A DNA stretch of 64,000 nt from Paracoccaceae bacterium (GCA_012103375.1 WLWX01000001.1:1788501-1852500), one strand, 5' to 3'; shown: positions 1 through 9,500, numbered from the stretch's first letter. The notes: generated from the letters alone by a model not told the origin. Program-made: numbers and translations.

Positions 1-103
1 CACCTCACCGACGAATACGACGATCTGTTCGCCGCTTGCCGTGCCCGGTGCGCATGTCGAGCTGGAGGTCGAGGCCCTGCGCGGTTCGGCGAACCCGGGA
101 TGA
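1..103 (+). CDS. C-terminal fragment of a RidA/YjgF-like protein (5' end outside window)
   Basis: An open frame enters from the left edge (codons from base 2) and ends at TGA 101-103. The last 33 residues include the run PLAVPGAHVELEVEAL, which resembles the closing beta-strand of RidA/YjgF-YER057c proteins, where a conserved V-E-I/L-E pattern ends the domain. RidA proteins deaminate reactive enamine/imine intermediates, but many paralogues have other roles. The stop overlaps the next ATG (ATGA), so the two genes are probably co-translated. Only the tail is visible, so the family call is tentative. Confidence 0.4.
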   Translation, partial: TSPTNTTICSPLAVPGAHVELEVEALRGSANPG

Positions 104-540
104 GCGGGACGGACACCGTTTCAGTTGTGATACATGCTCCGGCGCAGGATGTTTTCGATTTCATGGCCGATGCCGGGAAGATGACATTGTGGTCCTTTGG
201 AACCTGGTCATTGACCGAGCTTGACGACGGGCTGTTCGAAGGGCGCGCCCTGGCAAGCAATGCGCCCATCCTGCTGCGCATCGACCCCGACCCGGACCGG
301 TTGCTGATCGACTATCATCTTGGTGACACAGCCGCGACACTGCAGCCGCGGATCTATGTGCGGATTGTCCCGGGATCTGTGACTGGCCAGGGTGAAACGA
401 CCGCGACGCTGATTCTGACCGCATTGCGTGATGTGGGAATGGACGCCGAAAGATGGGCACGGATGCGCCGCGCCCATGGGTTCGAGCTGGACGTGATCAA
501 AGATCTGATCGAAAGCGGCCATGATCACCGGACCGCGTAA
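100..540 (+). CDS. SRPBCC-fold protein (polyketide cyclase/START-like)
   Basis: 146 residues. The opening (VSVVIHAPAQDVFDFMAD) is the usual first strand and helix of the SRPBCC/START helix-grip fold: a beta strand, then A-P-x-x-x-V-F-x-F. The rest alternates strands (around residues 45-105) and closes with a long C-terminal helix (about 118-140), as in small ligand-binding SRPBCC domains. No catalytic residues can be assigned and the ligand is unknown. It starts inside the stop codon of the upstream RidA-like gene, which suggests a shared transcript. No signal peptide, so probably cytoplasmic. Confidence 0.6.
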   Translation: MSGTDTVSVVIHAPAQDVFDFMADAGKMTLWSFGTWSLTELDDGLFEGRALASNAPILLRIDPDPDRLLIDYHLGDTAATLQPRIYVRIVPGSVTGQGETTATLILTALRDVGMDAERWARMRRAHGFELDVIKDLIESGHDHRTA

Positions 541-708
541 CCATCTGTAATGATACGCGAATAAAGAGGTGTGCCGGATCGGCGAAGGTTCGCCTCAAAT
601 TCTAGAACAAATTAAGAACTTTTTTAGATTTACGGCCCGATAACCAAGGTGAACCGAAGTGGCATGGTGTGAAACATGCCGCAGGTCATCAACTGGAAGG
701 ACGGCCCG

Positions 709-1806
709 ATGACATCTGACAACGCGCCAATACTGATTACCGGGGGCGCCGGATTCATTGGTGCCCGACTGGCGCGGCGCCTGGCGCGGCTGGGGCATCC
801 GGTGACGGTATTCGACAGTTTTGCCGAACAGGTGCATGGCAACGGTAGCGCCGCGCGCGCCGGTGTGGCGGTGGACGGGATCTCTGTGCTTCATGGCGAT
901 GTGCGTGACCGCGATCTGATCGAACGGGCGTTGCGGGCAAGCCGTGCGCGCACCGTCATTCATCTGGCCGCAGAAACCGGCACCGGGCAAAGCCATACCG
1001 AACCGGCGCATTATGTCGATGTGAATGTCACCGGCACGGCACGACTGGTCGAAGCCATTCGCAACGTCGGCGGCGTGCGCCGCGTCATCCTGTCCGGGTC
1101 GCGCGCGGTCTATGGCGAAGGGGCGTGTGTTGACCGGGCCGGTTTGCGCGTGACGGCCGTGGCGCGCCGCGAAGCGGATCTGGCGGTTGGCGATTACGCG
1201 CCCAAAGACCGGGTCGGACGCAGCCTGCGCCCTGTGGCCACGGCGTCAGATACACCGGCAGCACCGACATCCATCTATGCCTCGACCAAGCTGATGCAGG
1301 AATACCTGCTGACGCAGGGATTGTGGGGCAGTGGAACGCATGTCGGACTGTTGCGGATGCAGAACGTCTATGGCCCCGGTCAGGCGCTGAGCAATCCCTA
1401 TACAGGTGTCTTGTCGGTCTTTGCGCGCAAGATCTCGGAAGGTGAAAAGCTGGAGGTCTTCGAAGACGGCGCGATCACGCGTGATTTCGTCTATGTGGAT
1501 GACGCCGTCGAAGCGTTTGTCAGCATGGTGCAGACCCCGGTGGTGACCGCACAACCCATCGACATCGGGTCCGGAAAGGCCACGACGCTGTTGGAAATCG
1601 CCGGAAAACTGTTGGAGACGATGGAAGGTGACCGCGATGGCCTGCACGTGACAGGGGCCTATCGGCCAGGGGATGTTCGCCATGCGCTTGCCGACATCTC
1701 GACAGCCAAGGCGGTGCTGGGATGGCGGCCCAATGTGGATCTGGACGCTGGCTTGGTCAGATTTGCCGAATGGGCTGCGGCCGCACCGAAACATGCGGTG
1801 GCCTGA
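709..1806 (+). CDS. NAD-dependent epimerase/dehydratase (extended SDR)
   Basis: 365 residues. The N-terminal Rossmann motif GGAGFIG (about residues 12-18) binds NAD(P). The catalytic pair is in IYASTK (Y-x3-K), preceded by the active-site Ser region (ILSGSRAVYGEG). The C-terminal half (RDFVYVDDAVEA) is typical of sugar-nucleotide epimerases/dehydratases of the GalE/RmlB type, so a nucleotide-sugar substrate is likely; which sugar cannot be read. ATG 709 is preferred over ATG 676 because AAGGACGG lies just upstream of it. It heads the surface-glycan gene set, with a 234-bp spacer before the next gene. Confidence 0.85.
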   Translation: MTSDNAPILITGGAGFIGARLARRLARLGHPVTVFDSFAEQVHGNGSAARAGVAVDGISVLHGDVRDRDLIERALRASRARTVIHLAAETGTGQSHTEPAHYVDVNVTGTARLVEAIRNVGGVRRVILSGSRAVYGEGACVDRAGLRVTAVARREADLAVGDYAPKDRVGRSLRPVATASDTPAAPTSIYASTKLMQEYLLTQGLWGSGTHVGLLRMQNVYGPGQALSNPYTGVLSVFARKISEGEKLEVFEDGAITRDFVYVDDAVEAFVSMVQTPVVTAQPIDIGSGKATTLLEIAGKLLETMEGDRDGLHVTGAYRPGDVRHALADISTAKAVLGWRPNVDLDAGLVRFAEWAAAAPKHAVA

Positions 1807-2040
1807 GGTGTTGCGCGTGCCCCATAAAGCTGCCGCGGCAGCAATCGGCCCAGGCAGGCCCGACAACGGCGATTTTCGCGGCGTCGGGGACTTCGAGGTT
1901 CAGTCCGCGAGTGCTGACCGCCCCAGGGTGCACAAACCACTGACCCGGCAGGCAAAGCATGGCTGCGCAAACAGGGGCAGCACCTGGCGGGCGGTTCGCG
2001 ATGTGTTGCGCGCAGGCCTGGTGGAAGAGGGCCGTATTTG

Positions 2041-3960
2041 ATGCCTCTGATCCTTTCACTGCCGTTATATGTGCCGATACGCAACCTGGCCCCGGAAATC
2101 GCCGCCTGGGGTGATGATCTGGTCAAGGACGGCTGGCATTGCGTGGTGCTCGATGGCCAGACCGCCGCAACGCCGGCCATGATTTCAACATCCAGATCTC
2201 AGGCAAGTGCAAGAAACCTCGACCTGCTGGTTGTGGGCACCGGAGCGGCTGCAATTGCCCCGGCTGTTCTGGCAGAGGTTGCCAGGGGTCATGGCAGTGA
2301 AACAATCATCGAAGTTATTGTCGCACTGGCGGACCCTTTGGATGTGTTGTGGCATGACTGGACGCAACGGGTATCCGCCGGTCTGATTGACCCGCTGGAC
2401 CGTGCGCTGGAAACGCTTTACGACCGGGCCGAACATTTGCCGGATATAATGCCGCTGGCCAGTTGTGCGCCGTTGCTGGCCCAGGACAATCTGCGCCTGC
2501 ACACGGTTCCAATGGCGCAATTGAAAACCTCGGTTCTTGACCACCTACTCCGCGACGTTCTGGGGGTCGTCACGACGCAGCCTGCGGGGAACAAAACGCC
2601 GCATGACCCGGATAAACGCGCGAATGCCGCGATTGCGCAAAGTGACGCGCTGCGGCTGATATCGACCGTGCTGTTCCGGGACGGCGGTATTGCAGATGCA
2701 TCCGAAAGGGCCACTGCGCTGGCAAAACTGCCGCAACAAGCAGTGGCCGAACTGGCCGCGCTGTTGCAGGAACATGCGCCCCGCACCGCGCGTCAACTGG
2801 CCTTGTCCTTGCCGGATGGGTTGGCCGAGATGTGGTCCAAACTGGGCGCGCGTCTGGCCGGGCATTGGACAACCGGGCGAAACACGCAAGTGGAGCTGTG
2901 CCGCGGTGTGGCAAAGCTGGAGTATTTTGATGCGGACGCGGCGCTTAGCGTGGGTGCGATCGTCAGGATCGCGGACCAACTGGCTGGTTTTCCGACCGCC
3001 ATAGGTCAGGTGGACCAGACATTGCCGCGCGCGGGCGACAACGCCGCACCTGTGCAAGCTGAAGCGCCGGTTTCGATGACCGGCGGCGAAGCGGCTGCGC
3101 TTGCGGACCCACCGGAAACTGATCCGGCAGAAACTGATCCAGCCGGAATTGAATCGAACGCACCGCAGTTTACTGCGCTGGGCCGGAAGCCGCGCCTGCT
3201 GGTCCTCGGGCACAGCCACATCGGCGCGCTGGATCTTGCGTGGAAGGCGAGCGATGCCGGACTTCAACAGATAGACTACCGATCGGCGCATCTGAACTCG
3301 GCCAGGTTTCAGCCCAATTTTGAACAGGGTCGCGGCGGACGCCGAATTGCCTCCGGTTTTCGCCCGGCCCTTGATGAATTGCTGCGCGGCGAAGCTCCGG
3401 ACCTGATCGTCGCCCTGCCAATGGGCAATGAATACAACGCTGTCGCGATGACACCGGTCGGCCCTCCGTTCGAGTTCTTTGCCCCGGACGATACCGCGCG
3501 TCCGACCCCTGGGGTCTGTCAGATTCCCTATGCCATGATGCGCGCGCAGATCGCGACACTGGCCGAACGGAATGCCCTATTGATATTGTCCGAGATTGCT
3601 GCCGCAGCGGATTGCCCGGTTGTTGCGCTGCCACCCCCGCCACCGATCTTCGATGAGGGGCATATCAGGGCGCATCCGGGGCGCTTCGCAAGTGCAGTCG
3701 CCGAATATGGGCTGAATCCGCCGGATCTGCGGGCACGGATTTGGACGCTATACGTTGATATCCTGTCGCACGCGCTTGCCGGTACCGTGGCCGATCTGAT
3801 GCCTTTGCCCGACACGGTTTTTGAATGCCATGCGGGCCAACCTTACCTTGCCGCCGACATGCGCGCGCAGGATCCGACGCACGCAAACGCGCGCTATGGG
3901 GCCAGGGTTCTGGCACAGATACTGACGCGCTTGGTCCCTGCCCGGGCGGACGCAGCATGA
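2041..3960 (+). CDS. 639-aa protein with C-terminal SGNH/GDSL-like hydrolase domain and unassigned N-terminus
   Basis: Two parts are visible. Residues about 1-370 match no family I recognise; they contain a hydrophobic strand-turn segment (LLVVGTGAAAIAPAVLAEV) and end in an acidic, Pro/Glu-rich linker with a repeated E-T-D-P-A pattern. Residues about 383-639 look like an SGNH esterase: VLGHSHIG puts a nucleophile-like Ser at 392 flanked by His, and DPTHANARYG (Asp611, His614) matches the block V Asp-x-x-His pair. A role in adding or removing O-acyl groups on a glycan is inferred from the domain and the neighbours. ATG 2041 lies in TGATG with an unassigned upstream frame; the next gene overlaps by 4 bp. 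No signal peptide is evident. Confidence 0.6.
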   Translation: MPLILSLPLYVPIRNLAPEIAAWGDDLVKDGWHCVVLDGQTAATPAMISTSRSQASARNLDLLVVGTGAAAIAPAVLAEVARGHGSETIIEVIVALADPLDVLWHDWTQRVSAGLIDPLDRALETLYDRAEHLPDIMPLASCAPLLAQDNLRLHTVPMAQLKTSVLDHLLRDVLGVVTTQPAGNKTPHDPDKRANAAIAQSDALRLISTVLFRDGGIADASERATALAKLPQQAVAELAALLQEHAPRTARQLALSLPDGLAEMWSKLGARLAGHWTTGRNTQVELCRGVAKLEYFDADAALSVGAIVRIADQLAGFPTAIGQVDQTLPRAGDNAAPVQAEAPVSMTGGEAAALADPPETDPAETDPAGIESNAPQFTALGRKPRLLVLGHSHIGALDLAWKASDAGLQQIDYRSAHLNSARFQPNFEQGRGGRRIASGFRPALDELLRGEAPDLIVALPMGNEYNAVAMTPVGPPFEFFAPDDTARPTPGVCQIPYAMMRAQIATLAERNALLILSEIAAAADCPVVALPPPPPIFDEGHIRAHPGRFASAVAEYGLNPPDLRARIWTLYVDILSHALAGTVADLMPLPDTVFECHAGQPYLAADMRAQDPTHANARYGARVLAQILTRLVPARADAA

Positions 3961-5090
3961 GCCATAAGCACCCTTACACCGATTTGCCCGACCATTGCTT
4001 CTGGTCGAAGGCGCATGACACCGGGCAATTGCTGGACCCGGTTGCGATCCAGTCCGACCAGTCGGGCGGTTCGCCGCAAACTGCGCCCGGTATCCAACTG
4101 AATCGCGACACACGTATCGCGACGGCAGGAAGCTGCTTTGCCCAGCACATCGCCCAGCATCTGCGGACCAGCGGCTATACTGTTCTGGATGCCGAGGCGC
4201 CGCATCCGGTTATTTCGCCCGAGGTTGCGGCGCGATTTGGCTATGGCGTATTTTCTGCACGCTATGGAAATATCTATACCGCGCGCCAGCTGCTGCAATT
4301 GGTCCAGCGCGCAGGTGGCGCGTTTTGTCCGCGCGAAGATCGCTGGACTGAACCTGGCGGTCAGTTGATCGACCCGTTCCGGCCTACGGTTGAACCGGGC
4401 GGCTTCCCGGACGCGGCGAGTTTCGAAGCTGACCGCAGCGCCCACTTTGCGGCAGTGACCGAGGTGATGCGCAGCGCCGAAGTTCTGATATTCACGCTGG
4501 GCCTGACCGAGGGTTGGCGCGACCGGGACGATGACGCGATCTATCCGTTGGCGCCCGGCGTCGCAGGTGGCTGTTTCGATCCGGACCGGCATGAGTTCGT
4601 GAATTTCTCGGTCGAAGAAACCGTGGCGGACTTCCGGGCTTTCCTGGCCATGGTTCGGCGTGACAACCCGGATCTGCGGATCATCCTGACGGTATCGCCG
4701 GTGCCGCTGGCCGCGACGGCGCGGGCAGATGCGCATGTGGTCGCCGCGACCAGTTATTCCAAGACGGTACTGCGGGTTGCCGCTGAACAACTGGCACAGG
4801 GTGACACCGCAATAACCTATTTCCCGTCGTATGAGATCATAACCTCCGCGTCGTCCCGCGGCCGGTATTTCGGGCCGGACCATCGCTCGGTCGAGCGGGC
4901 AGGCGTGCGCCATGTCATGAAGATATTCTCCCGGCATTTCACCACGGCGGGCGAGGATGCTTTGGCCCGTGGTGCCGCGGGTGAACGACAGCGGGCACCA
5001 AGTTCCGGGGCACATGCGGCAACCGTGCGTGTGGCGCGTGCGCTGGATGTGATTTGCGACGAACAGCGCCTGGAAGGCGCGGCCCGATGA
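3957..5090 (+). CDS. GSCFA domain protein
   Basis: 377 residues. The family name motif is present literally: ATAGSCFAQHIAQHL, with GSCFA at residues 58-62. GSCFA proteins (PF08885) are related to SGNH/GDSL esterases and usually sit in polysaccharide loci, but their biochemical activity is poorly defined. Further conserved-looking stretches are LIFTLGLTEGWRD and ILTVSPVPL, both typical of the family, and SYSKTVLR. It overlaps the SGNH-like gene upstream (ATGA) and the sulfotransferase downstream (ATGA), so the three are almost certainly one translation-coupled unit acting on the same glycan or glycolipid. Confidence 0.85.
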   Translation: MSHKHPYTDLPDHCFWSKAHDTGQLLDPVAIQSDQSGGSPQTAPGIQLNRDTRIATAGSCFAQHIAQHLRTSGYTVLDAEAPHPVISPEVAARFGYGVFSARYGNIYTARQLLQLVQRAGGAFCPREDRWTEPGGQLIDPFRPTVEPGGFPDAASFEADRSAHFAAVTEVMRSAEVLIFTLGLTEGWRDRDDDAIYPLAPGVAGGCFDPDRHEFVNFSVEETVADFRAFLAMVRRDNPDLRIILTVSPVPLAATARADAHVVAATSYSKTVLRVAAEQLAQGDTAITYFPSYEIITSASSRGRYFGPDHRSVERAGVRHVMKIFSRHFTTAGEDALARGAAGERQRAPSSGAHAATVRVARALDVICDEQRLEGAAR

Positions 5091-5875
5091 TGGATCAGCC
5101 GGCGGTCATGACCAAGGCTTCGGCGCGGATTGTCGGGCTCTATAGTTATCCCAAAAGCGGCAACACATGGGTTCGTTCGATCATTGTGGCGGCCTGCGGG
5201 ATGCCTGACAATCCAGGCACGCTTCAGCGCTATGTCACCGACACGCACAAAGGGCGGGTCATGACGGATCCCTGGGCATTCCAGGGACGGCACTGGTATT
5301 TTTACAAATCTCATCACCAGCAGGTGCTGACCCGGCATCAGGGCGATCATTTTGCCACGGATCGGATCGTTTCGATCCACAGGCATCCGCTGGATGTCTT
5401 TGTGTCGTATCTGAACTTCGTGTCGGGGAATGTGGCGCCGCAGGCGGGCGCCGCGCTGCCGTTCCGGTTTGCCTCGGTCGATGCGCTGACCGAGGCGCAG
5501 ATGGAAACCCTGTTCGCGATATTTCTGGAACATGGCACGCTGGTGCCGCAAAACCGACTGTTCGGATCGGTGTTCGGGCACTGGATTGCGTTTTCGGCGC
5601 TGGCTGCATCCGGCGGCGATGTTTTGTTGATGCGCTATGAAGATCTGGAGGCGGATTTTGCGCATCAGGTGGCGCGGCTATGCGGGTTCGTCGGCCTGCA
5701 TGACGTTGATCTGGAGGCCACCTTTCGCGGCGCGGATCGGCGCACTGCGGCCAATGGCAAGTTTTTCTGGAAGCGGTCCAGCGGTGGGCACAAAGCGCAT
5801 CTGAGCGAGGCGCAGATCGCTCGCTTTCACGAACGCCACGGCGCTGCGATGCAGGCAATGGGGTATGCGCTGTGA
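5087..5875 (+). CDS. sulfotransferase domain protein
   Basis: 262 residues. The PAPS 5'-phosphosulfate-binding loop is clear: YSYPKSGNTWVRS (PKSGNTW at about residues 22-28). A 3'-phosphate-binding region follows (RIVSIHRHPLDVFVSYLNF, R...H-P-x-D-x-x-x-S). The C-terminal part contains LLMRYEDLEADF and F-x-x-x-S-S-G-x-x at the end, as in PF00685-type sulfotransferases. Predicted reaction: transfer of sulfate from PAPS to a hydroxyl group, here probably on a sugar of the surface glycan made or modified by the adjoining genes. ATG 5087 overlaps the preceding stop; the next gene starts with GTG inside this gene's stop. Confidence 0.85.
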   Translation: MMDQPAVMTKASARIVGLYSYPKSGNTWVRSIIVAACGMPDNPGTLQRYVTDTHKGRVMTDPWAFQGRHWYFYKSHHQQVLTRHQGDHFATDRIVSIHRHPLDVFVSYLNFVSGNVAPQAGAALPFRFASVDALTEAQMETLFAIFLEHGTLVPQNRLFGSVFGHWIAFSALAASGGDVLLMRYEDLEADFAHQVARLCGFVGLHDVDLEATFRGADRRTAANGKFFWKRSSGGHKAHLSEAQIARFHERHGAAMQAMGYAL

Positions 5876-7758
5876 CCGGTCAATCCGCCGAGTATGGCAG
5901 CGTCATCTACGTGGCGCTGCCCGGTCAGCTTGATGCGCCGCATGTACGACTGGCACTGTCGCGGCTTCGGACGCGAACGGGCAATCTCATCCTGGTGGCC
6001 AGCGCAAGCGAGGCCGCGATTGCGGCAACGGCGCTTGGCGCTGCGGCCCCGGATCAGGTCATCAGTCACCAAGACGGCCAAACCTCTCGGGCGGGATACA
6101 AGGCCGGGATATTGGCGCTTTTGGATCAGCCCGCGCCTCCCGGCCCGGTCTTGCTGAGCGGTGGTCATGTGTTCGGGCCGATTTCGGGTGCTGATCAGTC
6201 AGCACAACCATCCCGGCCGAACGTGGACATCCACGCACCCTATTGGCACTGCCCGGCACTGGATCCGCGCCTGAAAAACCTGACCCAGCAGGCGCGGATT
6301 GCGTCTTTGGATCATACCGTCCTGGCACAGGCCGTGCTGTCGCAGCCCGGGTTTCGCGAATTCTGGGCAAATATGCAGTCGAGCGGTGATCATTGGGAAG
6401 AATTCCTGCGCTGTGATCTGGCCTTTTCGCTGTGGGCCGAAGATACCGGGTTTGGGGTCGACTATGCGGTGCCACAGGATCGCCTCGAAACCGCTGACCC
6501 GCGCCTTTATGAAGCGCACCGATTGATGAGCGACGGCGCACCCTGCCTGCCGCTTGCGGTGATGACGCTGGATCCGCTGTTGCATGACTTGAACGCGATC
6601 GAACTGCGCAGCGCGCTGGCCACCCTGCGTTCGCTCGATGTCCGGATGTATGACGCGGCGAATGCCTTCGCCGTGCGCAATGTCAAACCGCGCGACTATG
6701 CGGCCGTTGCGGATCAATATGAAGTGGTCGCCAATCAGCCCGCCGATCCGGGGAAGTCCGAATGGAGTTTCGGCCCCGTCGCGGTCTTCATTCACGCATA
6801 TTATGCCGAGATGATTGGCGAGTTCTGGGCACTGGTGCGGCGCCTGCCCTGCGCATCGCATCTTTACATCACCACTGCCTCGCCCGACGATCAGGCGCGT
6901 ATCAGCACCTATCTGGTGGATCGGGGGTTGCGGCCGGATGACTTCACGCTTCGGGTCGTCGCGCAGAATCGCGGGCGCGATATGTCTTCGCTGTTCATCA
7001 CCTGGCGCGACGTGATCCTGTCGCGCAAACACCAGGTCGCACTTCGGCTGCACTCCAAACGCAGCCCCCAGGTTTCGCGACGGGTCGGGGAAAGTTTCAA
7101 GGCGCATTTGTTCGACAATCTGATTGGCAGCGCCGGTTATGTTTCGAACCTTCTGACCATGCTAGAGGCGGAGCCCGACATCGGCCTTGTTGCACCGCCG
7201 GTGGTGCATGTGGGTTTCGGCACTTTGGGTCACGCCTGGTTCAACAACCGGGCCCCGCTGGGCGCATTGATGAACGACATGGGTATTGACGTGCCGCTGG
7301 ATGACCACACGCCGATGGCCCCCTATGGCACGATGTACTGGTTTCGAACCGACGCGCTGATGCGGATGTTTGAGTGGGCCTGGCGTTGGGAGGATTACAA
7401 TGAGGAACCTCACCATGTGGACGGCGGTTTGGCGCATGTTCAGGAACGGCTGATCGGCTATGCGGTCCGCGACAGGAGGTATCGCATTGTCACCGCGATG
7501 ACCCCCGCCGCGGCAGCGCGCAATTACGCGAAACTGGAATATAAACTTCAGCGCCTGTCGGCGGAAATGCCGACCGGCAACATATTGCATCAGGTCGATG
7601 ATCTTGCCGCCATCAACCGGGGCGCCCGAATACGGGTGTTTCGCCGTTTGCGCGACATCTACGGACGGCTCCTGATCTGGCGACCGGGGTTGAGAGAGAC
7701 CTTGCGCCCCTGGCGGACAGCAGCCGTGGCGATTCTGTTGCTTCGGGCCGGCGGCTGA
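5872..7758 (+). CDS. RgpF-like (rhamnan synthesis F) family protein
   Basis: 628 residues. The C-terminal half (about 300-580) matches the rhamnan-synthesis F type (PF05045): VAVFIHAYYAEMIGEF, then VVAQNRGRDMSSLF (the N-R-G-R-D motif), LHSKRSPQ (H-x-K), and GTMYWFRTDAL. In streptococci RgpF takes part in rhamnose-glucose polysaccharide assembly, and the domain is treated as glycosyltransferase-like. Residues 1-290 carry no family I can name. Translation starts at GTG 5872 within the sulfotransferase stop (GTGA). It is the last gene of the cluster; an insertion sequence lies about 160 bp downstream. Confidence 0.8.
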   Translation: MTGQSAEYGSVIYVALPGQLDAPHVRLALSRLRTRTGNLILVASASEAAIAATALGAAAPDQVISHQDGQTSRAGYKAGILALLDQPAPPGPVLLSGGHVFGPISGADQSAQPSRPNVDIHAPYWHCPALDPRLKNLTQQARIASLDHTVLAQAVLSQPGFREFWANMQSSGDHWEEFLRCDLAFSLWAEDTGFGVDYAVPQDRLETADPRLYEAHRLMSDGAPCLPLAVMTLDPLLHDLNAIELRSALATLRSLDVRMYDAANAFAVRNVKPRDYAAVADQYEVVANQPADPGKSEWSFGPVAVFIHAYYAEMIGEFWALVRRLPCASHLYITTASPDDQARISTYLVDRGLRPDDFTLRVVAQNRGRDMSSLFITWRDVILSRKHQVALRLHSKRSPQVSRRVGESFKAHLFDNLIGSAGYVSNLLTMLEAEPDIGLVAPPVVHVGFGTLGHAWFNNRAPLGALMNDMGIDVPLDDHTPMAPYGTMYWFRTDALMRMFEWAWRWEDYNEEPHHVDGGLAHVQERLIGYAVRDRRYRIVTAMTPAAAARNYAKLEYKLQRLSAEMPTGNILHQVDDLAAINRGARIRVFRRLRDIYGRLLIWRPGLRETLRPWRTAAVAILLLRAGG

Positions 7759-7917
7759 GTGTGGGCATACGCAGGCAGAAGATCTGGCAGCGGTAAAGCT
7801 GGCGCTTTGCGGCCAGCGTTTTGCCGTTGTCGGCAGGCGCCCGCCATCGGAAAACCGAATTAGTTCGCGCAATTTGGGGGGCCGCTGCGTTGTGGTAGTC
7901 GTGTGCTTTCGCGGGGC

Positions 7918-8974
7918 TAAAGCGTTTCGGCTTGAACCTGAATCGCGAGGGATTCCCTTGAGACCTGATCTGTGATTCATCCTGTTTGGGAGGATGGATC
8001 ATGTCAGCACCTTTGCCATCTGCGCTTCGGATACGGTTTCAGAGATACATTGAAGAAGGGTTGAGCGGGCGCGCGGCGGCGTTGCGGTTGAAGCTGTCGC
8101 CTGCCACAGGCGCGCGGTGGGCGCGTCAGGTGAGGATGAAGGGTCATGCGGAACCTGCCCGGCAGGGACCGCCGCGCGGCAAGGGAAAGCTGGCTCCGCA
8201 TCGGGAATTCTTTGAGGAGTTGATCGCACAAGACCCTGACATCACGCTCTTTGAGTTGCGTAATGCGCTGGCCGATGCAGAGGGTGTGCGGGTGCATCAC
8301 TCCTCCATCGCCAACCTTCTGTCCCGGCTCGGCTTCACGTACAAAAAAAGTCGCTGGTCGCCACCGAGCGCCGCCGCGCCAAGGTAAGGCAGCAACGGGC
8401 CGACTGGTTCAGATACCGCTCGCCAGCCATTGCGACCTTTCCTGAGCGCGTTGTCTTTATTGACGAAACCGCAGTGAAGACAAACCTCACGCGCCTACGC
8501 GGCAGAGCCAAGCGCGGTAAGCGCCTGACGATGGATGCGCCCTTCGGAAGCTGGGGAACCCAAACCTTGATCGCGGGCCTGACCCAAGGCGCGCTGATCG
8601 CACCTTGGGTCATCAAGGGAGCGATAGATGGCCCCGCCTTCGCGGCCTACATCCGCGAAGTGCTGGTCCCCGAGATCAACCCCGGCACTGTCGTCATTCT
8701 CGACAACCTGGCAACCCACCGGAATAAGGAGGCGACGCAGGCTTTACGCAATCACGGCTGCTGGTTCCTTTACCTGCCACCGTACTCGCCCGACCTGAAT
8801 CCCATCGAGCAGGCCTTCTCTAAACTGAAAGCCCATTTGCGACGGATCGGGGCCAGGTCCTTTACCCAGGTCTTCGAAGCAATCGGAGCAATCTGCGATC
8901 TCTACGACCCAGTAGAATGCTGGAACTACTTTAAGGCCGCCGGATATGTCTCAGGTTAATGTCGAAACGCTTTA
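7918..8974 (+). mobile_element. IS630-family insertion sequence, copy 1
   Basis: Bounded by TA dinucleotides (7918-7919 and 8973-8974), the target duplication expected of IS630/Tc1-mariner transposition. Terminal inverted repeats begin AAAGCGTTTCG on the left and are mirrored as CGAAACGCTTT on the right, with further matches (AACCTGA) inside. Length 1057 bp including both TAs. Copies 2 (28099-29155) and 3 (34720-35776, inverted) have exactly the same length and near-identical sequence. It lies in non-coding DNA after the RgpF-like gene and does not obviously break a gene. Confidence 0.93.
8001..8959 (+). CDS. IS630 family transposase, two frames joined by a frameshift
   Basis: Frame A (8001-8387) encodes the N-terminal helix-turn-helix region (GLSGRAAALRLKLSPATG) and a second winged-helix part. 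Frame B carries the DDE catalytic domain: FIDETAV (first Asp), VVILDNLATH (second Asp) and YSPDLNPIEQAFSKLK (Glu). The frames meet at a run of seven A in TACAAAAAAAGTC, where a -1 shift gives a continuous K-K-S-L-V-A-T-E-R sequence, the order usual in intact IS630 transposases. The same A7 run is kept in all three copies, so this is programmed frameshifting or slippage rather than damage. Confidence 0.9.
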
Positions 8975-9500
8975 GTGCGGTATTCGAATTACGCGTATCG
9001 GCCAATACTGACTTAAAGTCAGAGGTTTTAAAGCGCTTGAGAAAAATCCATTTGGTCCGCACCATGCCTGAAGACGAACGCCCGCCCCTTGGCAGGACGA
9101 GCGCTGAACCAGCGGGCTGGCGCAGCGACGGTGCGAGGGCATGATTTATGGGGATGTATTACCCGACAACCCGAAAGCGAAGCGCCTAATTCGAACCAAT
9201 GCCGGACCGGTGAGACCGTTCGGGCGTGCGCGCTTTACGCATTTGGCGCGCAACAGGAGCAGGTGATTCCAGTCGCGAATCAGATTGTAGGGATGGCGCT
9301 CTGGCTGGCTCACGGTGCCTCAAGCCAATTCAAAAACGCGATGGACGGGGCGGTGCAACGCTGCACCAGCTGAACGTTGTTCAGTCGAACACCGGCGGGG
9401 ATTTTGTGCGCACAACGCGACGCCATGCGCGTGTGATAATTCCTGAAATACTCCTGACTGATATAGGGCGGGCCGGCGCATTCTTCTGCGCGGCAAAACG
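8975..9500. other. non-coding stretch between IS630 copy 1 and the Bax-inhibitor-like gene
   Basis: About 525 bp. Open frames here are short, overlap one another and lack recognisable motifs or ribosome-binding sites. No tRNA or structured RNA was recognised. A small palindrome (ACTTAAAGT) lies near 9010. It may be eroded coding DNA, but nothing supports a specific gene. Confidence 0.5.

Noticed and set aside
8330-8480. Treating the IS630 frames as a pseudogene
   Set aside because: The same A7 shift site and frame arrangement occur in all three copies, which is better explained by programmed frameshifting.
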